A stretch of DNA of 64,000 bases from Planctomycetia bacterium (GTDB taxonomy: Bacteria; Planctomycetota; Brocadiia; Brocadiales; Brocadiaceae), in the NCBI GenBank assembly GCA_015075005.1, contig JABTVC010000001.1, positions 1,364,001-1,428,000 on the forward strand. The letters run 5' to 3'. This document shows positions 1 to 10,087 of the stretch, piece after piece; the stretch's first letter is position 1; each line of letters starts with the position of its first letter. Made by a program: the position numbers and the translations under genes. The notes beneath the pieces were generated by a model. That model saw nothing but the letters and a program-made list of their open reading frames with translations, was not told the origin of the DNA and ran no database searches.

Positions 1-2637
1 GTTTTGCGGGTGAAAGCTACGACTGGAGAAAGATCACTTGACCCCATAAAATCAGGACCCAGCCACCCTGGAATAAACCACCACATACCCACTCAGTACT
101 AATTTTTTCATCCATAGTGTCAGTATTTGTCCAACTTGACCCTTCATTTGCGGAATAATATACGCATGCTTTGAAGGCCATAATCCATGCAGTGCGACTA
201 ATAATCTGTTGGGATTTGCGGGGCTTATGGCAATATTTCTACTTTCCCACCACTGGAAATAGCTGTAGAAATTCCACTATTTCTTGCGTTAAAACTAGCA
301 CCGCTATCCGATGACCTGTAGACTCCGTGATCATAAAGCACTACATACATAACATAAGGGCCCCAGGCTTAAAACAACTCTTTGTGGAGCGGAAGGTAAT
401 CCACTGCCTATTTTTGTTTGTGTAGCAATACACTCCATATATCAAGCCGATAAAGGCCGGAAGAAGTGCAGGCATATAATATAGAATTGTCGGCTGGATG
501 AAGTTTTATATCATATGAGCACCAATACCAGTTAATGCAACACCACCACCACTTTTTGGAAACATCAGACCATGTGTTTCCATTATTAGTAGATGAGATA
601 AGTCCTCCACTATCGCTCTTGATTGCATAAATGGTACTTCCTGTAAATACAAAGCAATTACCCCGTTGACTCTTTGTATAGTAACCAGCAGAATATACTC
701 TTGTCCAGTTATTACCACCATCTGTTGTTTTATAAATACCGTCCATGGCTTGAAGTGCTCTCTCAAAATTCCGCCGGCAGCAAGAACAAAATTGGGATCG
801 GTAGGGTGCACTCCTAAAGATGAAGCCCCGAAGGCATAGAATCCATTACCTTTTCTAGTCCAGTTTGTTCCACCATCTGAACTTCTCATACTTGATTAGT
901 ATCAGTAGAAAATACGCAATTGAGGGGTCTGATGGAGCATAAGTATATAAAGTATCATCTGCCAGCCTTCACCGGGTAAATATCCCAGTGACTTCTGCAG
1001 CAGTTCTCTTTGCCACCTGCTGCCACATCTGAGTTGATCCCGATTGTTGAGATATCTTCGCCTTGGCGCTGATTCCTTTCCATCCCTCACTTTAAAGAAA
1101 CGTACCACCCACGCCGAACCAGACAAATCACGGCCATTTACTGTTCCATCCGAAGTCTCTGAACCTGACGTCCCGTCTGACTCAGACCCGACCATTACCG
1201 TGGACTGATCACCTTTTGCCGACACGGTAAAGATGTATCCTTCCAATATCCTTCCTGCTCTTTAAGCGTATTTCATCCCCGTGATAACAACATCGCCACT
1301 CCCATCCCCAGACTCAACAAAGAAGCCGTTAGCGCATTCTACAGAGGTTACCAACTCACCTGTATTGAGCGTTATAGCTTCCGACAGCGTCAAAACACTG
1401 CAAATAATTTCCCTGTCCTCGGATGTCGTGAATACATAATATCTCCTTGCATAACTCTTTGTACTTTTATAAACACTTCCATCCCATGATCGGTCACCGA
1501 GGCGCACAGTATTCAGATTGTCCCAGTTGGGCAAACACCGTATGAGCTTGAGCCGGGATAAATTTCGGTAATACCCTTGAAATCCGACATGTCTCCTACG
1601 CCGCCAGACTGCCCGCACCAATTATACCATGCCCGTTAACACCCTTTGGCGGCAAAGAGACGATTCTTATATTCATCCACTTCACCGGCCTGAGAGTTGC
1701 CAACCCTGTCTTTGGTAATATTTACCCTAGAATTGAAATTATTCGCATCATCCACAAAATTCGTATTCAGCCAACTTCCTGGCTCAGCAGGTCAGGCGTT
1801 AACTCGTCTTTGTCTGCGCGGTCCTTTATCTGATATATCCATTCATCATTACCTGATTCACTATAGAGTGCTGTTGGTTGAACAATCCACTTTGGATTCG
1901 TAAACTCCCCGGTCAGTCTTGCCCGTAATTTCTTGTAAATGCCGCCATCCCTCAGAATACGTTGCATACTCGTGGGTAATCGTGTCATGCACCAATCCCG
2001 AATTCACCCCGGTCCAATAAGACAAACCGACCGGTATATTGATCCCCTTTTCATCTAATCGATAAAATTCACCCGCAAGCTTTGGCTCGTTAATTATATA
2101 TCCACCAAAAGCAAATGACAAACCCTGATTCTCATAACTCTTGCCAGCAGAATAATCTGCTCTACTACCTCATCAATAACCGCCTGTTGCTGAAAATCCC
2201 ACATAACAGAAAATTTCGAGGAATCCCTGTAGAATGGTATCCTGTCGCCAGATTATACGGAAATGGGTCGTTACTCTTCCATACCATCCGCTGATTATAA
2301 AATTCCTTTGCCTCATCTGAAACAGGCTTGCTGATGTCTATATTTTCTCTTATGTCCAGATAAAATCTGAGGATACCATTGAGGGTCGATGAGATAAAAT
2401 TTCAGGCCAGTACAATCAGGATTTTTGTGGTACTCTTCAGGGAAGAGGTCGGATTTAGTGCAATATACTCATAACCCATCTGTCTTGCGCCGCCCGATAT
2501 CCTCTGATGGTTTGCCACTCCCGGCAATTGCCATAAAATTCCTGTAACCGTTCTCCTCTGCACCAACCTTCTCGTTTATGAAAATACCTGAACAAATAGT
2601 AAAACAGACATCCTAAAAGATTAATAGTAAACTTCAT
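1..2637 (-). pseudogene. Frameshifted Asp-box (BNR/sortilin-like) surface protein gene
   Basis: The minus strand can be read as one long protein only by hopping between frames. The 3' part shows repeated Asp-box motifs typical of beta-propeller blades (S-S-D-G-G-T-N-W near 870, T-T-D-G-G-N-N-W near 715, S-T-N-N-G-N-T-W near 640, R-S-S-D-S-G-A-S-F near 305). The middle has stretches such as SRVNITKDRVGNSQAGEVDE that stay readable for 30-80 codons before the next shift. At least six frame changes or stops are needed from the probable start near 2637 down to base 1, where the window cuts the gene. Asp-box proteins are usually secreted or cell-surface, but their function is not predictable from the fold. 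Two c-di-GMP aptamers lie directly upstream in the same orientation, so the intact ancestor was probably c-di-GMP controlled. The number of shifts is far above what sequencing error would explain. Confidence 0.75.
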
Positions 2638-2675
2638 AAGTACTTCTCTAACAAAAGGTTACTTAAACAAATTGC

Positions 2676-2740
2676 GGCAAACCTGGCAGTCTTCATTGAA
2701 GACCCATGGCTTTGCGTCCCAACCTCACGATTGGTTTGCC
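2676..2740 (-). promoter_or_regulatory. c-di-GMP-I (GEMM-I) riboswitch aptamer, gene-proximal copy
   Basis: Read on the minus strand, the segment opens with GGCAAACC and closes with GGUUUGCC, which form a perfect 8-bp P1 helix. It contains an AAUC/GGUU helix capped by a GUGA (GNRA) tetraloop, the family hallmark GGGACGCAAAGCC, and a third arm GUCUUC/GAAGAC with an AAU loop. This matches the GEMM-I architecture, in which the GNRA loop docks on the third arm and c-di-GMP sits at the three-way junction. It ends about 40 nt upstream of the Asp-box pseudogene start. No obvious terminator hairpin with a U-run follows, so control may have been translational. The fold was deduced by eye. Confidence 0.85.
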
Positions 2741-2781
2741 CTTTTCAAATTCGTTTCTTACTTTGTCCTTTTAGTACTTAT

Positions 2782-2843
2782 GGCAACCTGGCGGTCTTCA
2801 TTGAAGACCCATGGCTGCGTCCCAACCTCACGATTGGTTTGCC
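2782..2843 (-). promoter_or_regulatory. c-di-GMP-I riboswitch aptamer, distal tandem copy
   Basis: This is a near duplicate of the downstream aptamer: the same GGCAAACC 5' strand, the same AAUC-GUGA-GGUU arm and the same GUCUUC/GAAGAC arm. The junction reads GGGACGCAGCC instead of GGGACGCAAAGCC, so two adenines are missing where the family places the ligand-stacking A. The 3' strand is GGUUGCC, one U shorter than in the other copy. About 40 nt of similar linker separates the two aptamers. The copy may therefore bind weakly or not at all. Tandem GEMM aptamers are known to act as paired switches in other bacteria. Confidence 0.8.
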
Positions 2844-3116
2844 TTTTCAAAGTTACTATTTTTTCTTTTATCTTGCCTTCGCCTTTTCGTACTCTAGTAG
2901 GACCAATCATCCTCCTTTTTTAAAAAGACTAAATTGGAACGAATATCTATTGTTTGTACAACCAGCTACATTCATGGACTATTTTGCAATGACTCAGTAC
3001 AATCATCGGCACGTAGTTTGAAATGTTTAGCAAAAGTTTAAAAATTACACCAATATTGAGCGTTGTCTGATTGGAACACTTTAGTTCTTTGAAAATTTAA
3101 CAAGCGATTTTACAAG
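2844..3116. other. Non-coding leader and spacer upstream of the tandem riboswitches
   Basis: No credible gene is seen here. The segment should hold the promoter of the riboswitch-controlled transcript on the minus strand, but I could not pick a convincing -35/-10 pair by eye. Confidence 0.4.
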
Positions 3117-3272
3117 CTAACCCAGAAGGTGTTTCACGGGATTAGCTCCTTGTAATTTCGCAGAGCGAAGCAACGTCATTATGATAGCCTGGGTATTTGC
3201 ACCTCCGGGCAGAACGATTTTGTTGAGACCTTTTGGGTCAATACCGACTTTCGCATCTGTTGCTCGGTATGG
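3117..3272 (-). pseudogene. C-terminal remnant of an IS66-like transposase
   Basis: The minus strand encodes about 50 open codons. They end in a glycine/alanine-rich segment (GGANTQAIIMTLLRSAKLQG) followed by N-P-V-K-H-L-L-G and a stop. This resembles the C-terminal tail of IS66-type TnpC transposases, where a G-rich turn is followed by a helix ending in K-x-Q-G-x-N-P. Upstream of an in-frame stop near 3273 the frame is lost, and no DDE domain remains. The assignment rests on this short tail only, so the family is tentative. Confidence 0.35.
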
Positions 3273-4119
3273 TTATTTCAGGGGACTGAAACCCTCGTGG
3301 TTTAGGAACGTGAAAGGTTCTTGTCTATGGCGATTCAGGCGTTTGGTCAATCTTTGTGCGTCTCTATCCTGGCAGGGTGTCGCCAAAACTGACCATGCCG
3401 AGCCAAAACCCATAAATAATACTGAACAAAACAATCCATTTTTGATATGTTGCAGGCATTGAAAACAAAATCAAATAAACAGAACACTATCACAATCGGA
3501 AACAATTGAATATGTTTGTAGCATACTATCATCTAACCAAGACACAACAAGGACAGAGCTGGCAAAACAGATCTTCGACAAATTTTGATTTATAGATACT
3601 CGTGGAGAGAGACAGAGTGCCGGGTTCATAAAAGCGCTTCGGGAGTTGGTGCACCTTGAAGTATGGAATACCTGAGTGATTGGAAATATCACCTGTGCGA
3701 GCCTAATTTTTGTACAGAAGTCTGTATCTATGCACATACTGAGGAGCAATCCGTATGCGTAGAAAGATAGCGTATCCACCGTGAGGTGATATGACGGAGT
3801 TACGAGGCACAGATGACCCTTTGGGGTGTATGACTATGGCGTGTTATTCGTGCCAACCTCCCATTTCTGGCGAAGCACAAACAAAGTCCGTGTTAGAGAC
3901 GTTGAAAGAAATTAGGTAAAACCATCTCCGGATAATGCGTTCGAACATACATCACGAAGGGAAATAAGATAGAATATTAGTATTGTTGTTTTGAATTATT
4001 TTATGCTTAGAGTGGCAGGAAAACTCCACCATGCGACCGTCCGTCCAGGCACTCTCTTACAACCTTTATTATCCAGCTATTTAATACTTATTATCACTTC
4101 TCCTTTCCACGCCTTTGCA
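3273..4119. other. Gene-poor region between transposon remnants
   Basis: Only short shadow ORFs occur. The stretch 3690-3850 has hairpin-like segments (for example ATGCGT/GCGTAT around 3748-3770) that faintly recall group II intron domain V, but no reverse transcriptase is present and the match is weak. I see no supported gene. Confidence 0.3.
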
Positions 4120-4972
4120 TTACTGAAAATGCAGCGTTGCTGGTGTTTTGTATTCAAGCGATTGATGTAATCTTTCGTTATTATAAAACTCCAAATACTT
4201 CCTTATGCCTGATTCTGCTTCTCTCACCGTCTTATAGTCCTTTAGATACACCTCCTCGTACTTTACTGATCTCCACAACCGTTCTATGAAGATATTATCA
4301 AAGACTCTCCCCTTTCCGTCCATACTGATCCTTATTCCGGCACCGTCTAATTTCTCTGTAAACACATCACTCGTAAATTGTGATCCCTGATCCGTGTTAA
4401 ATATCTCAGGACATCCCTTTCCTATTGCCTTGTCTAATGCCTCCAAACAATATCCCACGTCTAATGTTATTGACGTTGACCACGATACGACATACCGACT
4501 ATACCAATCCATTATTGCCATTAAATACATATTTCCCTGATTCAACCGTATGTATGTTATATCCGCACTCCACACCTGATTCGAATACCCTATAACCAAT
4601 CCTTTCAGTAAATACGGATATTTCTTATGCCCGTCACCTCCTTTACTTAATCCAGGCTTCGGATATATCGCATACAATCCCATCTCCCTCATCAACCTCT
4701 TTACCCGCTTGTGGTTTACTTTATACCCTTCATTTTTCAACCACCCGGTCAACCTCCTGACCCCATAAAACGGATATCGGGTATAATACTCATCTATCAA
4801 CCTCATCAACTGAAGATTATATCCATTCTCCTCTCGCCTTATAATACAAGCCAGAACAGGATATCCCCAGTAACTCACATTGCCGACGGACACTTATCTT
4901 CTCGTGTTCCGCCTCTATCAACCCCCTCCTTTCCTCAACCGTTTACCCAAGTTCAACAAATTCGTCACAAAA
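4120..4972 (-). pseudogene. IS3-family transposase OrfB, frameshifted, OrfA lost
   Basis: The main 257-codon frame is an IS3 OrfB integrase-type transposase. It keeps an HTH-like N-terminal region (YPFYGVRRLTGWL), then the DDE triad: D111 in WSADITYI, D168 in NTDQGSQFTS and E204 in DNIFIERLW, with the IS3-typical K/R seven residues after the E. Upstream, the usual N-terminus (EHEKISVRRQCELLGIS) lies in another frame, and one base change near 4835 breaks it from the rest. This break is inside OrfB, not at the normal OrfA/OrfB programmed slip site, so it looks like inactivation. Only the last few codons of a possible OrfA (L-N-L-G-K-R-L-R-K-G-G) remain beyond 4920. Terminal repeats were not identified. 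Confidence 0.8.
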
Positions 4973-5880
4973 AGGGGTTGAAAATGGGCAGAAATCGGGT
5001 ATGCAAAAGTCGTAAGTCGTTGATATTGCTAGATCTCTAATTTCAGGATTTCAATTGTAGTGCCTGAATATAATTATTGCCCTTGCCTTTGCGGTCTTTC
5101 CATGGTATACTATCGTTATGTTTATCCGTGAAAAATCTAAAAGGCGAATGGCGGGAAGAGATATCTACAGCACCAACTCATTGAATCCGTTCGTACCCCT
5201 TCTGGACCACGACAGCACATCGTGTTGAACCTTGGACAGCTTTCCTGCCGGAAGAAGTGGAAGGAACCTTTGCCAATTGCATAGAAGGATTATTAGCCAA
5301 TCAAAAGACATTATTCCCGCAAGACCCTGAAATAGAGGCGAAAGCAAGACATTATGCCGATCAGATAAGACGGCAGCGGTTATCCAGGACGCAAGCAGGT
5401 ATTGCCAGCGGAGAAGCAGCGGCCACTATGAGCAGGTGGATGTTAATTCCCTGATAACCACTGATGCGAAGACCATAGGAGGCCCGAACGTGGCGGCTAG
5501 GCCAAATGGATGAATACGGATTGATACGATAGGAAAAGGTCTTGGATTTACCGGGGAACAAATCACGTATGCCAGGATGCTCATCGTGGGAAGAATGGTG
5601 CATCCGGCCAGCGAGCGGGAAACCGTGCGATGGCTTTCAGAGACAAGCGGGGTGGGAGGAGAGCTCCTGGGCAACAGAGGTCAAAACCATACGATATGGC
5701 GTTGCATCGCACGGCGGTATTGTTGTGGGAGAATCATGAAGCGATAGAGCAGGAGTTATCAAAACGGGCACGCGAGATATTTTCGCTCAAAGAGACGGTG
5801 ATTTTATATGATCTCACCAACACGTATTTTGAGGGGAGCAAGAGGGGGAGTAAAGTAGCCAGGCATGGCAAATCGAAAGA

Positions 5881-7241
5881 GGCTCTTCAGGCAAGTGAGT
5901 GGGTAAAAATAAGCCATGAAGTGACTGCAACATAGCATAGAACAAGGGGAAAAGGTTTTATATGAGCAAAAAACTGTATGATAATTAAATGGAAAAAAAG
6001 AGACGACTGCTGGACGAATATCGGTTCCCCGGGTTTGTTCCGAGAGCAGAAATTAAGGGATATTTGGAGACTCAAATGCCCGCGATATAAGACTTAAGCG
6101 GACACAAAAAACGGTATGCGGGTGTTGTGGAAAGATTCATTGGAGTCAATACGACAAGAAGGAGCGTCGGGTACGGGATTTATCCTGTGGAGATGCACGG
6201 ATTTACCTGGAAGTGGAGGTACGGCGAGTATTATGTCGGAAGTGCGGAAAGGTGAAGCAGGAAAAACTGGAATGGCTTTGCGGACAATCCCTTTTACACG
6301 AAGCGATTTGCCTGTTCTGTGGGACGGAAGTGCAGGACTATGACCGTAAAGGATGTGGCGAAGGATTTCAGGCTGGACTGGGATACGGTGAAGACATTGA
6401 GACAAAGAATACATGAAGAAGCAACTGGAGGTATCCAGTAGCACACCCTCGTGTAATTGGTATAGACGAAATATCTATAAGGAAAGGCATACCTATCGGA
6501 TAGTGGTAAGCGATTTGGGCGTGGAAGGCCGATTTGGTTTGGAGGAAAGGATAGGTCAAAGAGAGTCTTGATCTATTTTACCAGTGGCTTGGTGCAAAGA
6601 AGGTAAAGAAGCTACGGTTGGCAGTAATGGATATGTGGAAGGCATTTGAGAAGTCAACGAGTGAGAATGCGTTTCATGCGCGATTCTTATGACAAAGTTT
6701 CATGTAATGAGGCATCTTGGGGAAGCGTTGGACAAAGTGCGGAAGATGGAATATGCACGGCTTTCAGGTAAAGAACGTTCGTATATCAAAGGTCAGAAAT
6801 ATACGCTTCTATCGAACAGAGAGAACCTCACCCTTGATGGACGCAAGTCGTTAAAGAAGCTACTCATGGCAAACAAACGGCTCTCAACACTGCCTATCTG
6901 TTGAGGGAATCCTTTGACAGAGTTATGGAGCTATAAGACAGAGGGATGGTCAAGGAAGTTTTCGATAACTGGAAGGAATCGTTGAAGTGGCAACGGTTAA
7001 AGCCTTACGAAAGTTTGCAGAAATGATAGAGAAACACTGGGATGGCATTGCAGCATACAGCAGACCTGAGAACAAAAGTACCTTTAGGCTTTGTCGAAGG
7101 TCTTAATAACAAGATTCGGGTGATACAGAGAAGGGCATACGGTCTGAGAGATGAGGAATATCTTCGGCTGAAAATTCTTACTTGCATGCTACCGGGGATA
7201 TAAAAATGCAAAAATTTACCCACTCACTTGCCTGAAGACCC
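5881..7241 (+). mobile_element. ISL3-family insertion sequence nested in the IS1634-family gene
   Basis: The element is 1361 bp long. The left end reads GGCTCTTCAGGCAAGTGAG and the right end, reverse-complemented, reads GGGTCTTCAGGCAAGTGAG. Identity continues for about 26 bp with one mismatch. The host sequence TCGAAAGA is present on both sides (5873-5880 and 7242-7249), a perfect 8-bp target-site duplication as expected for ISL3. Excising the element and one repeat restores an open host frame (K-S-K-E-R-R-N-D). The insertion is therefore well defined even though the internal transposase is broken. Confidence 0.9.
5989..7203 (+). pseudogene. ISL3-family transposase, multiply frameshifted
   Basis: Pieces in three frames assemble into an ISL3 transposase. 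There is an N-terminus M-E-K-K-R-R-L-L-D-E-Y-R-F-P-G-F and a zinc-binding region with C-G-C-C-G-K and C-R-K-C-G-K. Next come an HTH-like part (MTVKDVAKDFRLDWDTV) and the catalytic core, with D in IGIDEISIRKGHTY, D in LAVMDMWKAF and E in GFVEGLNNKIRVIQRRAYG. Frameshifts are needed near 6060, 6300, 6450 and 6690, and a stop falls near 6900, so no functional enzyme is made. The ends of the element remain intact, so it could be moved only by a transposase supplied from elsewhere. Confidence 0.8.
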
Positions 7242-8551
7242 TCGAAAGAGAGGCGTAATGATTGTCCAATACTTACGCTATCCCTTACCGTAGACGAAGA
7301 AGGATTTCCCAAACAGAGCAAGGTTTTTGAGGGCAATGTGTCTGAGCCTGACACCTTGAAAGATATTGTATCGGGATTGAAAAAAGAAGACGGCCTGTTT
7401 TCAAGTGAGAGAACGATTGTTATGGATGCCGGGATTGCAACAGAAGACAACATTGCATTGATAAAAAGAGTGGTTACACCTATGTGGCCGTCTCTGCACG
7501 CAAGAGATCGTATGAAGACGCTTTTTGGTCAAAAGCAGATGAGGAGAAGATTGCTTTATCAGACGGAAAAACAACGTTGAGTATGAAATTCGTGCGAACA
7601 GAAGAAGAGGCATTTCTTTTATGCCACAGCGAGGCAAAAGAGGCAAAAGGGAAGGCCATCCCTTCCCGGAAAGAGCAGAGATTTGAACAGGGACTCCTGG
7701 CAATAAAAGAAGGATTAGCGAAGGTGAAAAGGCAAAAAAAGTACGACAAGACTATCGAACGCATAGGACGGCTAAAAGAACGTTATAAGGTGGGCAATTT
7801 ATATACGGTCAAAGTGGAACAGGCTGATGGAAAAGCGACCGGTATCCAGTTTGAAAAAAATGATCAGGCACAAGCAAAGGAGGATGCGACAGGCACGTAT
7901 GTATTACGGACAAACCGGCTTGATCTTGGCGGGGAAGAGATATCAAAGCTCCATAGGTCGCTGACTACCATAGAGGAAAGTTTTGAAACGATGAAAGGTG
8001 ACTTGGGTTTACGGCCAAACTTCATCACACGGATATCCCAACCATTGCCCACGTGCATATAACGGTATTGGCCTATCACATGCTTGCCGGGATATTAAAA
8101 AAGCTAAGAACCGCGGGGATTCATCATACGTGGAATACGATCCGTAATATCCTTACTTGCTACCTATAAAGGGTAACAACTACCATGAACACAGAGGATG
8201 GCCACGTTATTGATGTCAGAACCTGCACAACGCCCACGAAAGAGCAACGCGTGATTTATAACAATCTTCATATGAAACATACACCGCTCGGCAGAAAATA
8301 TATAAAATCACCTATTAAAACTCAAAGATGTAGTGCCGAAAAATGAAGTGCTAAAATTGTAACTTATTGATGTTACAAGAGATATGATTTTTACTTGTTG
8401 AACTTGGGTTAACTGGTTTCTGGCAAAAAAGCAGTTTTCGTCTGGTGTCGATGAAGGATTAAACACCAAAGTGAAATTGTCTATCAGAAAATCTTATGGC
8501 TTTAGGACTTTCAAAGCTGCTGAAATTGCCCTCTATCATACACTTGGGAAA

Positions 8552-9829
8552 TTACCGGAACCGCAACTTACCCATAGATTTTACTGAAGAGCCCTTTTTT
8601 TTAGTTAAGAGTTTACTATATATCTGCAGAGTCTTCTCTGCTATCTTTTCCCAATCATATCTTTCAGATATTATACGTATTTGTCTTTTTCTATCTTCCT
8701 CACTTAAAGGTTTATCAATAAATTCTTTTATTTTTATAGCAAGCGCCTTAACGTCCCCAGCTTTAAAAAACCTATCTTCACTTAATTCAACATTTCTATT
8801 AGCCGGTATATCACTCGCGATACAGGATAGACCATAACTCATCGCCTCAAGTAAAACTATAGGCAAGCCTTCATAATAGGAAGGAAGTGCAAAAAGCCCT
8901 GCATAACTATATAATTCATGCAGTGGTTCTCCAGTTAGAAATCCTGTTAAAATAACGTTACTATTTTTCCTTGCCTTTTCTTTTAAACCCAGGCTATATC
9001 TATCCTCATGATCTGCACGGCCAACGATAACGAGTTTCCAATAAACAGTGGACAGTGGACAGTTGTCAGTGGTCAGCGGTCGGTGATGTGTTACGAATTC
9101 GGAGTTGGGAGTTTGGAGTTCGGAGGTTCGAGGTTCGAGGTTCGAGGTTGAAATTTGGATTAAGGAGTTTGGGTTCTGGATTTGATTAAAAGCGTCTATC
9201 AAATCATGGAAACCCTTTTCCGGAACAAAGCGTCCAACCGCTAAAACATATTTTCCTCTTTCTAAACTATATTTCTTTAGAATATTATCGGTTTTTAAGA
9301 TAGACGGAATTGTTACCCCGTTAGGTATGACAGCCACAACTCGGTTATAATTTTTCTTAATCTCATCCGCAATATTCTGAGAAATAGCTATTACTTCACT
9401 CGCATAGAATACTCCTATCAATTCACCGAATCTTAGAATAAGTTTTGCAAATCTTCCCCATTTAAGATGCTTATAATTTGAACCATGTGAAGTCATTACT
9501 ACTTTCATGCCAAAAATTCTTGCTAACGGAGCAAAAAGAGACGGCCCAATACCATGAATATGTAAAATATCTGGACTATATCTTAAGGCAGCAAAAACTC
9601 CAATTAATGTATGTAAGAAAGCTTCAATTGATTTGTGTCTTATGATGGGAAGAGAAATTAATTTCACCCCTTTGTACTCTTTGATATTGCTATTTACATA
9701 CGGTCTCCTTGTAAAAACTACAATCTCACAACCTAATTTTGCAAGGACATGATAAAGATTTTGACAATGGATCTCGACACCACCTTGAACATCATGAAAA
9801 CCTATAGTTCATAACAAAATGATTCTCAT
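8552..9829 (-). pseudogene. Family 4 glycosyltransferase with early TGA and an internal repeat insertion
   Basis: The protein is a GT-B fold glycosyltransferase: an N-terminal acceptor domain (DILHIHGIGPSLFAPLA, V-V-M-T-S-H-G-S-N) and a C-terminal donor domain with GRFVPEKGFHDLIDAF, KLVIVG and the E-x7-E-like segment PSYYEGLPIVLLEAMSYG. The natural start at 9829 (M-R-I-I-L-L) is followed by TGA at 9809-9811, where relatives usually have a sense codon, and then by T-I-G-F-H-D-V-Q-G-G-V-E. An ORF from GTG at 9667 stays open to the stop but lacks the first beta strand and the glycine-rich loop, so it is probably inactive. A 42-codon low-complexity insertion (9041-9166) also sits between the donor-domain strands. 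The gene is probably dead or nearly so. Confidence 0.7.
9041..9166. repeat. In-frame low-complexity repeat insertion in the glycosyltransferase gene
   Basis: This 126-bp stretch is built of short drifting tandem units (plus strand: CAGTGGACAGTGGACAG, then GTTCGAGGTTCGAGGTTCGAGG and variants such as GGAGTTTGGAGTTCGGAGG). It divides NQIQNPN from WKLVIVG in the protein and is a multiple of three, so the frame is kept. The region it encodes has no counterpart in family 4 glycosyltransferases. Confidence 0.75.
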
Positions 9830-10087
9830 TAAACATTCAACGATATGAAACCTTAATTCTGCAAACGATTTTCGCACTACGAAAATCGACTTTCAATAAT
9901 ATTCATAAAGAAGCACTAACCAAATAAATAACTTCTATCAATAGCAAATTTCGGAGCCGTATAGAACGATAAAAACCAGAATACAAACATAGTCCCTTTT
10001 TTTGTATTCTCAGCACCAAAAATCATTCAAATATTAGTCACATGCTATTGATTATGAGAAATTAGTGTAGCCTTTGGTAAATATAAC

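Larger units (their letters stand above)
5118..8345 (+). pseudogene. IS1634-family (IS4-like) transposase gene, frameshifted and interrupted by an ISL3 element
   Basis: Reading the plus strand and removing bases 5881-7241 plus one target-site copy restores a DDE transposase of the IS1634/IS1549 group. It starts M-F-I-R-E-K-S-K, continues through LPEEVEGTFANCIEGLLA, the catalytic-type segment ILYDLTNTYFEG and HGKSKERRNDCPILTLSLTV across the repaired junction. It then has RTIVMDAGIATEDN and a C-terminal domain rich in charged residues (KRQKKYDKTIERIGRLKERY), with a tail near TTTMNTEDGHVIDVRTCTT. Further frameshifts occur near 5150, 5240, 5450, 7470 and 8020, so the gene was decaying apart from the insertion. 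The longest clean piece is 7484-8062. The outer inverted repeats of this element were not found with confidence. Confidence 0.75.

Noticed and set aside
2670-2860. CRISPR-like direct repeats
   Set aside because: The two similar segments are tandem riboswitch aptamers with conserved secondary structure; there is no array of short spacers.
3181-3462. Plus-strand 93-codon frame
   Set aside because: No family resemblance; it is a shadow of the minus-strand IS66-like remnant and surrounding debris.
3690-3850. Hairpin-rich segment resembling part of a group II intron
   Set aside because: Only a weak domain-V-like hairpin is seen; there is no reverse transcriptase, no clear 5' G-U-G-Y-G start and no flanking exon logic.
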